Positions 18,238-24,435 of a stretch of 39,150 nt of DNA are shown here, piece after piece. The number at the start of each line of letters is the position of its first letter. Positions within the stretch are counted from its first letter, which is position 1. The notes below the pieces were generated by a model. The model was given only the letters and a program-made list of their open reading frames with translations, was not told the DNA's origin and made no database searches. The translations under genes and the position numbers were made by a program. Source of the DNA: Halodesulfovibrio sp. (GTDB taxonomy: Bacteria; Desulfobacterota; Desulfovibrionia; Desulfovibrionales; Desulfovibrionaceae). The DNA is taken from the NCBI RefSeq assembly GCF_015482765.1, contig NZ_JADMLB010000029.1, positions 1 through 39,150 on the forward strand, in the 5' to 3' direction.

Positions 18238-18683
18238 ATAGGCAATGAAACGCTCTTCCCCACAGCAAATACGAATATATAAGAATTAAAACATGTAAGA
18301 GTAGAACCCTGACTATGTTCTAACTTGAACAGAAAATCAATATTATTGACTCAAAAGCACGTTTTTTTATCTAATTAACAGACGAAGAGTGTAAACGCAG
18401 CATCCTAAACGTTGCATTTTTGCACTAACAACCTCATTTTAGCTCTAAAAACCAGCACGAAAGCGACTTACTACTTTACTACTAAGACAGTACAAAGAAA
18501 ATATACATTCCATCTATGCCAGACAATATTATTCATAGATGAATTCACATACAAAAAAGCCCTTGCAATACTGACAAGGGCTTTTTTGATTCTCAATCAA
18601 CTCATTTTACAGTCAAACAATCATACATTTGTAATTATTACATAAAAAAGAGTGCCACTCTACCACGCACCCTAGATTTCGCG
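18238..18683. other. Intergenic region upstream of the kinase operon
   Basis: No gene is supported in these bases. The left half must hold the kinase promoter on the minus strand. TTGATT followed after 17 bases by CATAGT, around 18315-18345, is a possible but weak match. The right half holds the tunR terminator. Confidence 0.4.
18553..18587. terminator. Bidirectional-looking terminator downstream of tunR
   Basis: AAAAAAGCCCTTG (18553-18565) and CAAGGGCTTTTTT (18575-18587) form a 13-bp stem that includes the A/T runs. It lies about 100 bases beyond the end of the minus-strand tunR gene, which it most likely terminates. Confidence 0.8.
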
Positions 18684-19736
18684 TTAATAAACAGAATTAA
18701 GTACGACAGAAAGCTCCTTAAAATACACATAGATCAAACTTCCTGTTTCAAGCTGAAGAGTGTCTACTGTGTTTCTTGAAATCAGAGCACAAATGCCGCT
18801 TCCGTCTTCAAGATGTCCTGTAATTTCAGCCATCACATCACTAACACTAATACGTTCTACACTACAGGCGAATCCATTGCGTTGCTTTTTGCTGGGAACC
18901 GAACCGTGCTCTGTAATGCCAACATACGGAGCCTTAATAGTGGCAACAACAGGAGTTCCTATAGACAATCGTAGGGTACGCACACTTTCCTCAGTAATAA
19001 TGGAAAATACAGAAAGGCCCGACTCAGTAGCGACCTCCACTTCAGCCATTATTCCGTCTGTCGACACATGAGCAACGTGCCCGACAAACGAATTACGCGC
19101 ACTGGTTCGCTGCTGCATCTCAGTGTGTGCTTTGCGCACAATGGAATTCACATCATCATGGGTATATTTACGAAAACTGGCCAGCACATCAGAAGAAAGG
19201 TGCCCGAGAACATTACTCACCATCATCAACGGCACACCGCCACGTAACATTTCAAGAGCACGGCTGTATCTAAGAACTCTAGGCGTTGCCAGCTCTTTGG
19301 GCAACCCGCAGTCCATTGCCCGTGCATAAAAAACTCTGCGTACATACCCTGGGTCCATATGAAAAAACGTTCCGCGCAGACTGCACCCCATTGAGCTTTC
19401 CAGAAGTTCCTGAAGTTCTGAACTCACAACGGTTTCTAAAGGAACCTCACGCTCTGTATCTCCCTGTCCGAGACAAACTGTCTTATTGGTGAAATCAAAT
19501 GCGGTTCGATCGTCCAAAGCCAGTGCCTCGCCAAGACGCGCGCCCGTAAAGCGCAGCAACAGAAACAACGCACGCATCCGCTGCCGCGAACGAATATATT
19601 CCTGCCTGTTTGTGGCGGAACACCATGCATCAAAAGATTGAAGAAAGACCTTCAGCTGCTGCGGCTCAAGGTACCGCAAAGAATCAGGAACAGTAAAAAG
19701 AGAATGCGGGGGCAACAGACCGGCACGTTCTGGCAT
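18684..19736 (-). CDS. tunR: TunR-type regulator: tyrosine-recombinase fold fused to two TOBE domains
   Basis: This cytoplasmic transcription regulator has 350 residues. Residues 15-205 resemble the catalytic domain of phage integrases: R67 in TGARLGE, R156 in VLRYS, H179 in LGHLS and Y191 in RKYTH. The usual His of the HxxR motif is Arg153. Residues 215-277 and 287-347 are two TOBE/molbindin domains that bind molybdate or tungstate. This architecture matches TunR, described in Desulfovibrio as a tungstate-responsive regulator of molybdate-uptake genes (family knowledge, from memory). It is divergent from modABC with 149 bases between the starts, and that gap holds two inverted repeats that could be operators. 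The ATG follows GTGGAG. Real recombinase activity is unlikely. Confidence 0.88.
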   Translation of the reverse strand: MPERAGLLPPHSLFTVPDSLRYLEPQQLKVFLQSFDAWCSATNRQEYIRSRQRMRALFLLLRFTGARLGEALALDDRTAFDFTNKTVCLGQGDTEREVPLETVVSSELQELLESSMGCSLRGTFFHMDPGYVRRVFYARAMDCGLPKELATPRVLRYSRALEMLRGGVPLMMVSNVLGHLSSDVLASFRKYTHDDVNSIVRKAHTEMQQRTSARNSFVGHVAHVSTDGIMAEVEVATESGLSVFSIITEESVRTLRLSIGTPVVATIKAPYVGITEHGSVPSKKQRNGFACSVERISVSDVMAEITGHLEDGSGICALISRNTVDTLQLETGSLIYVYFKELSVVLNSVY

Positions 19737-19751
19737 AACAACTCCACGGGA

Positions 19752-19777
19752 GTCACGGTTTCATATTTTTCCGTGAC
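19752..19777. promoter_or_regulatory. Candidate operator 1 in the tunR-modA gap
   Basis: GTCACGG (19752-19758) and CCGTGAC (19771-19777) are perfect 7-bp inverted arms around a 12-base AT-rich centre. They begin 16 bases upstream of the tunR start. The size and position fit autoregulation, but binding is not shown. Confidence 0.5.
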
Positions 19778-19840
19778 GTACTTGTTCAAAAAAAACAATC
19801 TTCTTAGAAGCAGTTACAAAAGTAAAGTTATGAAATTTTC

Positions 19841-19857
19841 TATGGTTACCAACCATA
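19841..19857. promoter_or_regulatory. Candidate operator 2 just upstream of modA
   Basis: TATGGTTACCAACCATA is a perfect palindrome of two 7-bp arms around ACC. It ends 28 bases before the modA ATG, between the likely promoter and the ribosome site, where a bound repressor would block transcription of modABC. Confidence 0.6.
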
Positions 19858-19885
19858 CTTTTCCTTACCGGATGGAGACTCCGCA

Positions 19886-20620
19886 ATGAAAAAACTGCTA
19901 ACTTTTTTGATGATCATCGCTCTTTCTCTGCCAGCATATGCACATGCTGCTGACCTTATCCTTGCTCAGGCTGCCAACTTTATGCCGGCAATGAAAGAAA
20001 TTATTCCGGCGTTTGAAAGGGAAACTGGATTAAGGGTTCAGGCAACTTATACCTCCACAGGCAAACTGTACGGACAAATTATCAGCGGAGCACCTTTTGA
20101 TATTTTCTTAGCCGCGGATTCTCGTCGCCCCGAAAAACTTTTCGACGGCCATCTCTCTTTTGAACCCTTTGTCTATGCAAAAGGAAGCGTTGTACTCTGG
20201 ACGACAAATACAGATTTCTGTGAAAAGTCATGGAAGGAAGTTGTTCTCTCTTCCGCAGCAAAAAACATTGCAATCGCAAACACAGAAACCGCCCCTTATG
20301 GCTCTGTGGCGAAAACAGCGCTGACTAATGAACAGCTCTGGAAAACAATTAAACCCAAGCTGGCAATCGGCCAATCTATCTCACAAGTCTTCCAATATGT
20401 CGCCACAGGTGCTGCCGATGTCGGTTTTTGTGCATATTCTTATATGTTCACTCCGCAAGGGAAAAATGGATGCTTTCTGCAAGTTGAAGAAGCACCCAAA
20501 GTTATTCAGAAGGCATGCATTTTAAAAAACACTCCGCATAAAGAAGCGGCCGAAAAATTTACCACGTTCCTCGGTTCCCCCACCGTAGCGGCAATTAAAC
20601 ACAAATACGGGTACGAATAG
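19886..20620 (+). CDS. modA: Molybdate/tungstate ABC transporter, periplasmic binding protein
   Basis: This oxyanion-binding protein of 244 residues is exported by a signal peptide (1-21, hydrophobic core and AYAHA before ADLILAQ). The mature part has the ModA features: AQAANFMPAMKEIIPAFERE, then YTSTGKLYGQIISGAPFDIF with the oxyanion-binding serine and backbone positions, and LAADSRRPEKL. The C-terminal lobe includes ANTETAPYGSVAKTAL, typical of ModA. It is the first gene of modABC, preceded by the palindrome at 19841-19857 and divergent from tunR. Whether the site prefers molybdate or tungstate cannot be told from the residues I can see. Confidence 0.95.
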   Translation: MKKLLTFLMIIALSLPAYAHAADLILAQAANFMPAMKEIIPAFERETGLRVQATYTSTGKLYGQIISGAPFDIFLAADSRRPEKLFDGHLSFEPFVYAKGSVVLWTTNTDFCEKSWKEVVLSSAAKNIAIANTETAPYGSVAKTALTNEQLWKTIKPKLAIGQSISQVFQYVATGAADVGFCAYSYMFTPQGKNGCFLQVEEAPKVIQKACILKNTPHKEAAEKFTTFLGSPTVAAIKHKYGYE

Positions 20621-20623
20621 CCT

Positions 20624-21283
20624 ATGACGCTAGAGCCCCTCCTCCTCTCAGCAAAACTGGCATTCTGTACTATGGTGCTCATTCCGTTACTTGCGTTTCC
20701 CCCTGCATATTTCCTCGCCTTTGGAAAATGCAGAGGGAAAAGCATCCTTGATGCTCTTATAACGCTGCCCATGGTTATCCCCCCTACAGTTCTCGGTTTC
20801 GGTCTCCTTGTTGTCATGACACCGACGGGAGCTGTAGGTTCAACATGGCAAAGCCTGACAGGCGACAGGCTTATCTTCAGCTTTACGGGCATATTGTTTG
20901 CGTCCCTTGTTTTCAACCTGCCGTTTGCAGTGCAGCCACTGCGTGCATCGTTTGAAAAACTGGACAAGCGCTTACTGGAAAGCGCAGCGGTATTGGGATT
21001 ATCTCCGTTCCAAACATTTTACCGTGTCGTACTCCCCAACTGTGTAAGCGGCATCGTAGCCAGTTCTATTCTGGTATTCGCACACAGTCTGGGCGAGTTC
21101 GGCGTCATCCTCATGGTCGGCGGCAGTATCCCCGGAAAAACTCAAGTTGCATCCATTGCTATCTTTGAAGCAGTAGAGGCACTGCGTTATGAAGATGCTT
21201 TGTACATGTCTGCAGCGCTGGTTCCGGTCTGTTTTGTCTTTCTTCTTATCATTAATGCCGTCAACGGGAGACAGCGCTCATGA
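20624..21283 (+). CDS. modB: Molybdate ABC transporter permease
   Basis: This inner-membrane channel of the molybdate importer has 219 residues and about five or six membrane segments. The ATPase-contact (EAA) loop is seen as SAAVLGLSPFQTFYRVVLPN followed by HSLGEFGVILMVGG, both typical of ModB. It starts three bases after modA and overlaps modC by four bases (ATGA), so the three genes form a coupled operon. The ribosome site is weak, which suggests coupling to modA translation. Confidence 0.95.
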   Translation: MTLEPLLLSAKLAFCTMVLIPLLAFPPAYFLAFGKCRGKSILDALITLPMVIPPTVLGFGLLVVMTPTGAVGSTWQSLTGDRLIFSFTGILFASLVFNLPFAVQPLRASFEKLDKRLLESAAVLGLSPFQTFYRVVLPNCVSGIVASSILVFAHSLGEFGVILMVGGSIPGKTQVASIAIFEAVEALRYEDALYMSAALVPVCFVFLLIINAVNGRQRS

Positions 21284-22041
21284 CTCTTTCCATTTCTGTA
21301 TCAAAGCAATTGGAAACATTAACAGTAGAGCTGGAAACAGTCTGTCCTTCCAACTCGCTGACAGCTATCGTCGGCCCATCCGGCTCAGGCAAGACCACTC
21401 TTATCCGTATGCTTGCAGGACTTGAGACACCGGATGCCGGAACCATACGCTGCAATGAAAAAACGTGGTTTTCCAGTAAGGAAGGAATTTCTGTCCCAGC
21501 CCAACACCGGCGAGTTGGACTTGTTTTTCAAGATTACACACTGTTTCCTCATCTTACTGTAGAAAAAAATATTCTTTTTGCAGCCGAAAACCCTGATGTA
21601 ACCCTCGACCTTCTTAAAACCTTCGGCATCACCCACATCCGCAATAAAAAACCGCACTCCATTTCAGGTGGAGAGCGGCAGCGTGCGGCTTTTTGTCAAG
21701 CTTTAGCGCGGGAACCAGTTGCGCTGTTACTGGATGAGCCATTTTCAGCGCTGGATGTAACGACACGGCGAAAATTGCAACACCTGCTGTTAGAAATAAA
21801 AACACGACTTCCCATCCCGATTATCCATGTGACACATGATCTGGAAGAAGCTACCCTACTCGGAGATACCATTATTGCAATGGAACAGGGAAAAGAATCC
21901 CCTAATTGGCTGAATACACAGTTGCTTGCAGCGCATCACGCCACCCGCGGCAACCTTCCCTACGAACAATGCCATCAGTGCGGAATCCATGCTCAGGCAG
22001 GATACAAAATCAAGCGAGAAAATAATGCAGGCATTAGATAA
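21280..22041 (+). CDS. modC: Molybdate ABC transporter ATP-binding protein, short form without TOBE domain
   Basis: This ATPase powers molybdate uptake. Walker A is GPSGSGKTT near residue 31, the signature is SISGGERQRAAFCQALA, and Walker B is ALLLDEPFSALD. The protein is only 253 residues, against about 350 for E. coli-type ModC, because the C-terminal TOBE/molbindin regulatory domain is missing. After the H-loop (HVTHDLEEA) only a short tail remains, with a Cys/His-containing stretch EQCHQCGIHAQAG. Metal sensing may therefore rest on TunR. The 3' end overlaps the next gene by 17 bases. No frameshift explaining the missing domain is seen, because the overlapping gene encodes a different protein. 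Confidence 0.93.
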   Translation: MTLSISVSKQLETLTVELETVCPSNSLTAIVGPSGSGKTTLIRMLAGLETPDAGTIRCNEKTWFSSKEGISVPAQHRRVGLVFQDYTLFPHLTVEKNILFAAENPDVTLDLLKTFGITHIRNKKPHSISGGERQRAAFCQALAREPVALLLDEPFSALDVTTRRKLQHLLLEIKTRLPIPIIHVTHDLEEATLLGDTIIAMEQGKESPNWLNTQLLAAHHATRGNLPYEQCHQCGIHAQAGYKIKRENNAGIR

Positions 22042-22747
22042 CATCCACTCTCAGGCTCTTGCCCACTGGAACGATTTAAACATCCTACAGGAAAAAATTG
22101 TTGTTTCCGCAAAGCCCCTCACACCGGAGGAAGCAATCGGAAAACCTGATGATCAGGATTATCCCATCCAGCAAGGCAAAGAGCATTTAATGGAAGCCAC
22201 ATTCAACGGCCACAAAGGACAGGCATTCACAGACAGCCGCGGTACATTCTCCGGCACCCTTGCGGATATTGCAGCCCTACCCATGTCTTCTAACTTCAAC
22301 CGTGCTGTTTTTGTTGCCACCCTTAATGCTGTCGGCTGTGCATACGACAACACAGAGCATACCGTGCATTGCAAAGACAATGAACCGAAAGAATGTGCCG
22401 GCAACCTCCGTGAATACATCAAAGAAAAATATGGAAAACGCCGTATAACAATTATCGGTTTCCAACCTGCAATGACAGAAGCATTGCATGCAGAATTTGA
22501 TGTTCGCCTTATAGACCTTGATCCGAATAATATTGGTCAAATAAAACGAGGAGTTCTAGTCGAAGGAAAAGAAAAAACGCAAGAAGCCGTTGAGTGGGCA
22601 GAACTGCTGCTGGTGACAGGAACCACGCTGGCCAACAACTCTATTGATCTTTTCCTTACTGAGAAGCCGGTAATTTTTTACGGGACTACAATCGCAGGAG
22701 CCGCTCCGTATATGAACTGGGAACGGTTTTGTCCTATGAGTAAATAA
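22025..22747 (+). CDS. DUF364-type protein (putative heavy-metal chelation domain)
   Basis: This is a 240-residue cytoplasmic protein. Residues 15-85 resemble the N-terminal DUF4213 part (DSRGTFSGTLADI). The C-terminal part is a Rossmann-like DUF364 domain with RRITIIGFQPAMTEAL, ELLLVTGTTLANNSID and VIFYGTTIAGAAPYMNWERF. Families of this type are proposed to bind metal or a metal cofactor, and they often lie beside molybdenum or other metal transport genes. The ATG at 22025 lies inside the end of modC, so it is translated with the mod genes. It may help hold or sort the incoming metal, but no reaction is established. It converges on modE with only five bases between stop codons and no visible terminator. 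Confidence 0.82.
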   Translation: MQALDNIHSQALAHWNDLNILQEKIVVSAKPLTPEEAIGKPDDQDYPIQQGKEHLMEATFNGHKGQAFTDSRGTFSGTLADIAALPMSSNFNRAVFVATLNAVGCAYDNTEHTVHCKDNEPKECAGNLREYIKEKYGKRRITIIGFQPAMTEALHAEFDVRLIDLDPNNIGQIKRGVLVEGKEKTQEAVEWAELLLVTGTTLANNSIDLFLTEKPVIFYGTTIAGAAPYMNWERFCPMSK

Positions 22748-22752
22748 CGCCT

Positions 22753-23094
22753 TTAACGAACCCAATTAAAGAAGTTTTGCATGCAATCCTGAGCGGCTTC
22801 ATCCATCTTCTTTTCTGCTTCTCTGTACGATGCAACAAACCGCCTGCCTGTTTCAGTCAGGCGGTATCCTTTTTTATTGCCGCCCACCTTTGTCACAAGG
22901 TCTTCACCTATTGTTTCTTCAAGCTTTTTTAATCTCCCCCAAGCCCGTCGGTACGACATGCCAAGCTCTTTTGACGCTCCTGAGAGCGAACCCAGCGCAT
23001 CAATCTGCTCAAGCAGCACCGTCCCGCCGGAACCGAATAGCATTTCCCCGTCCTCTTCAAGCCAAAACTTAAACCGCACTCTTTTTTTATGCAC
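22753..23094 (-). CDS. modE: ModE-type winged-helix regulator lacking the molbindin domain
   Basis: This DNA-binding protein of 113 residues matches the N-terminal domain of ModE: FGSGGTVLLEQIDALGSLSG, then SKELGMSYRRAWGRLKKLEE as the helix-turn-helix, and GGNKKGYRLTETGRR as the wing. The C-terminal TOBE domains that bind molybdate in E. coli ModE are absent. It may be constitutive, or it may rely on another sensor such as TunR. The start is GTG at 23094 with AGGAG upstream; no ATG fits. It is divergent from the MoeA-like gene, and the shared promoter region holds a 9-bp repeat in opposite orientations. Confidence 0.87.
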   Translation of the reverse strand: MHKKRVRFKFWLEEDGEMLFGSGGTVLLEQIDALGSLSGASKELGMSYRRAWGRLKKLEETIGEDLVTKVGGNKKGYRLTETGRRFVASYREAEKKMDEAAQDCMQNFFNWVR

Positions 23095-23114
23095 GCTTTA
23101 CTCCTATTTTCACC

Positions 23115-23234
23115 GCGATTACTCGCTTGTGAAATTTTTCTTAAACAAATCAATATCTACGGTATTTTTTTAAATCAAAAAAAGGTTTGACTTATTATGC
23201 CCCCGTGGACATAAGAAAAAGCACCAGTAATCGC
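23115..23234. promoter_or_regulatory. Divergent promoter region of modE and the MoeA-like gene with paired 9-bp sites
   Basis: GCGATTACT occurs at 23115-23123 on the plus strand and as its inverse AGTAATCGC at 23226-23234. Each copy lies upstream of one of the two divergent genes and reads in the same sense relative to that gene. Between them TTGACT (23187-23192) and CATAAG (23210-23215), 17 bases apart, make a plausible plus-strand promoter. The regulator could be ModE itself. Confidence 0.4.
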
Positions 23235-23281
23235 CTACTCACTACTTTTTTCATCAACCTGAATCGCAAAAAGAGATTACA

Positions 23282-24304
23282 ATGCAGGCAGTTCCAGTTC
23301 AAAATTCAATTGGTATGGTTCTTTGTCACGACATCACCCGAATCGTTCCCGGTGAAAGTAAAGGCCCTGCGTTTAAAAAAGGCCACATCGTAACAGCAGA
23401 AGACATTCCAACCCTTCTTGATATCGGTAAAGAGCATCTTTATGTGCTCGATCTTACCGAAAATCAAATTCACGAAAACGAAGCGGCTATGCGTATTGCA
23501 AAAGCAGTTTCCGGTGAAGGCATCACTCTAACCGATGTTTCCGAAGGGCGAGTAAACCTTATTGCAAGCAAAGGGCTACTGTCCATTGATGTTGAGAAGG
23601 TTAACGAAATCAACGCCATTGATGAAGTTGTACTTTCAACCATGCACAACGGTCTGAATGTTCTTTCAGAACGACCGGTTGCAGGTACACGCATTGTTCC
23701 TCTTGTTACCGATAGATCAAAGGTTGAAGAAGTAGAAGCGGTCTGTGCAACAGGCGGTCCTGTTATTCAGGTAAAACCATTTAAACACCATAAAGTAGGT
23801 GTAGTTACCACTGGTAGCGAAGTCTACAATGGTAGAATTACAGATAAGTTCGGGCCTGTAATCCGTAAAAAATTTCACGAACTCGGGTCAAACGTTGTGG
23901 AACAGGTTTTTGTTCCCGACGACCAGCAGATGACAACAGATGCCATCAACAAGTTCCTCGATGATGGCCTTGATTTTGTTGTTGTCACCGGCGGTATGTC
24001 TGTCGATCCAGATGACAGAACCCCCGCCAGTATCCGCGACACCGGAGCAGACGTAGTCAGCTACGGCTCCCCAACCTTCCCCGGTGCCATGTTTATGCTT
24101 GCCTACAAGGATGGACGACCAATCGTCGGCCTTCCGGGCTGCGTCATGTACTACCGCGCCAGTATCTTTGATCTCATTGTACCACGCATTCTCGCAGGCG
24201 AAACAATTACCCGTAGAGATATTACGAACTTGGGACACGGCGGCTTCTGTGCCGGCTGCGACACATGTCATTTCCCACTGTGTTCCTTTGGTAAATCGTC
24301 ATAA
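23282..24304 (+). CDS. MoeA/MogA-like molybdopterin-binding protein with C-terminal cysteine motif
   Basis: This 340-residue cytoplasmic protein has the molybdenum-cofactor-binding (MoCF) fold at residues about 175-310. The fold shows VGVVTTGSEVYNGRI, VVTGGMSVDPDDRTPAS and GRPIVGLPGCVMY. The N-terminal half is a MoeA-like beta-rich region. MoeA inserts molybdenum into adenylated molybdopterin; this shorter relative is commonly encoded beside molybdenum hydroxylases and probably hands over or modifies the cofactor for Mop. The last 20 residues carry four cysteines (FCAGCDTCHFPLC, spacing 2-2-4), which could bind zinc or an Fe-S cluster. It lies between modE and mop, 131 bases before mop. Confidence 0.9.
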   Translation: MQAVPVQNSIGMVLCHDITRIVPGESKGPAFKKGHIVTAEDIPTLLDIGKEHLYVLDLTENQIHENEAAMRIAKAVSGEGITLTDVSEGRVNLIASKGLLSIDVEKVNEINAIDEVVLSTMHNGLNVLSERPVAGTRIVPLVTDRSKVEEVEAVCATGGPVIQVKPFKHHKVGVVTTGSEVYNGRITDKFGPVIRKKFHELGSNVVEQVFVPDDQQMTTDAINKFLDDGLDFVVVTGGMSVDPDDRTPASIRDTGADVVSYGSPTFPGAMFMLAYKDGRPIVGLPGCVMYYRASIFDLIVPRILAGETITRRDITNLGHGGFCAGCDTCHFPLCSFGKSS

Positions 24305-24313
24305 TGATTGGCT

Positions 24314-24330
24314 GGTTCTATTAAAGAACC
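24314..24330. repeat. Small inverted repeat between the MoeA-like gene and mop
   Basis: GGTTCT and AGAACC pair around a 5-base AT loop. It has no T-run. It may be the 3' hairpin of the MoeA-like gene, or a regulator site overlapping the mop -35 position. Confidence 0.35.
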
Positions 24331-24339
24331 CTCCTGCTG

Positions 24340-24430
24340 TATAACCTATATGTGATGGTACCTTACGCAGCGGCATCACAACTCGCCTCACGATGATGTC
24401 CTGCCTGATCGCCTAGGTACCCGAGAGGAG
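24340..24430 (+). promoter_or_regulatory. mop leader with possible promoter and pseudoknot next to the ribosome site
   Basis: TATAAC (24340-24345) could be a -10 box, giving a start near 24351. From there TGTGATG (24351-24357) pairs with CATCACA (24374-24380). The 16-base loop contains GTACCT (24358-24363), which pairs with AGGTAC (24415-24420). The second helix crosses the first, as in an H-type pseudoknot, and ends two bases before the ribosome site GAGAGGAG (24423-24430). This layout suits a riboswitch or protein-controlled leader. The sequence does not match the Moco RNA motif as I remember it. Confidence 0.45.
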
Positions 24431-24435
24431 TTTCC

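Noticed and set aside
18412-18645. Open frame of 77 codons between the kinase and tunR
   Set aside because: It spans the tunR terminator, is low-complexity AT-rich and has no ribosome site.
18684-19736. Prophage or genomic-island integrase
   Set aside because: There are no phage genes, attachment repeats or excision partner nearby. The two TOBE domains and the divergent modABC operon fit a TunR-type regulator instead.
21900-22041. Frameshift that removed the TOBE domain from modC
   Set aside because: The sequence after the ModC end encodes a complete DUF364 protein in another frame, with no TOBE-like remnant.
24351-24380. Crp/Fnr-type operator (TGTGA...TCACA) upstream of mop
   Set aside because: The arms match half-sites, but the spacing is 20 bases rather than 6, so one Crp dimer could not bind. 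An RNA stem is the better reading.
24305-24435. Known Moco riboswitch
   Set aside because: The position is right, but I cannot find the conserved Moco RNA core or its GC-rich tetraloop-receptor parts; it is reported as an unassigned structured leader.
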